Shown here one piece after another: positions 63,936-64,000 of a DNA stretch of 64,000 bases. How positions within the stretch are numbered: the first letter of the stretch is position 1; the number at the start of each line of letters is the position of its first letter. Made by a program: the position numbers and the translations under genes. Under the pieces are notes generated by a model. That model made no database searches. It saw only the letters and a list, made by a program, of their open reading frames with translations, and was not told the DNA's origin. Source of the stretch: Plasmodiophora brassicae (Eukaryota; Endomyxa; Phytomyxea; Plasmodiophorida; Plasmodiophoridae); assembly GCA_039704465.1 (NCBI GenBank), contig JASFAU010000007.1, forward strand, positions 496,001-560,000, given 5' to 3'.

Positions 63936-64000
63936 CTGACCTCGTCGTGTCGCGGGAACTCCGCCGCTGCAGAGTCGTCCCGGGCACCCGACTGCGCCGG

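Overview
This is a gene-dense eukaryotic (protist-type) nuclear window of roughly 55-58% GC. The evidence is eukaryote-only machinery (PEX13, SPCS3, PAM18, UTP25, RRN3, a TAF1C-like factor, striatin, condensin CAP-G, MOCOS), very short GT-AG introns (mostly 37-70 nt, often opening GTACGT or GTGCGT), AATAAA signals after stop codons, and neighbours only tens to hundreds of bases apart. A cytosolic-type PAS/PAS hybrid histidine kinase argues against an animal. A free-living or plant-associated protist fits; a rhizarian such as a plasmodiophorid is one candidate, but that is a guess from gene style, not a placement.

Layout. 1-2.9 kb: two small multi-span membrane proteins and PEX13. 3.4-11.3 kb: a tandem pair of nine-exon genes, each encoding a 1115-aa protein that joins a degenerate 5'-nucleotidase ectodomain, a Cys-rich stalk and a multi-span membrane region. 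11.3-19.6 kb: a Pin1-type parvulin, then two histidine acid phosphatase paralogues on either side of the hybrid histidine kinase. 19.9-25 kb: a C2H2 zinc-finger protein, a DUF3228 gene, an NCA2/DGS1-like mitochondrial protein and an unknown protein. 25.4-28.5 kb: an accessory island with large palindromes, a decayed Harbinger-type transposase, an AT-rich patch and TTCGG-type repeats. 28.5-54.3 kb: a compact housekeeping block (SPCS3, MOCOS, striatin, ADCK1-like kinase, UTP25, PAM18, TLC-domain protein, TPR protein, protein tyrosine phosphatase, PQ-loop transporter, RRN3, CAP-G). 54.4-64 kb: a type II membrane protein with VHL-like repeats, a rearranged non-LTR retrotransposon fragment, a seven-span protein, a FYVE protein and a TAF1C/RRN6-like Pol I factor.

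Function. The genes are mostly independent; there is no operon logic. Themes that recur are ribosome production (RRN3, TAF1C-like, UTP25), mitochondria (PAM18, NCA2-like, ADCK1-like) and membrane/surface proteins, some of them duplicated. For most intron-containing genes I joined exons by eye. For eleven models (membrane protein 920-1800, both nucleotidase-like genes, parvulin, acid phosphatase 2, histidine kinase, zinc finger, DUF3228, SPCS3, striatin, RRN3) the exon lengths sum exactly to a multiple of three with no internal stop. Junctions in acid phosphatase 1, MOCOS, UTP25, NCA2-like and TAF1C-like are partly unresolved and are flagged. I saw no rRNA, convincing tRNA, CRISPR array or prokaryotic operon.
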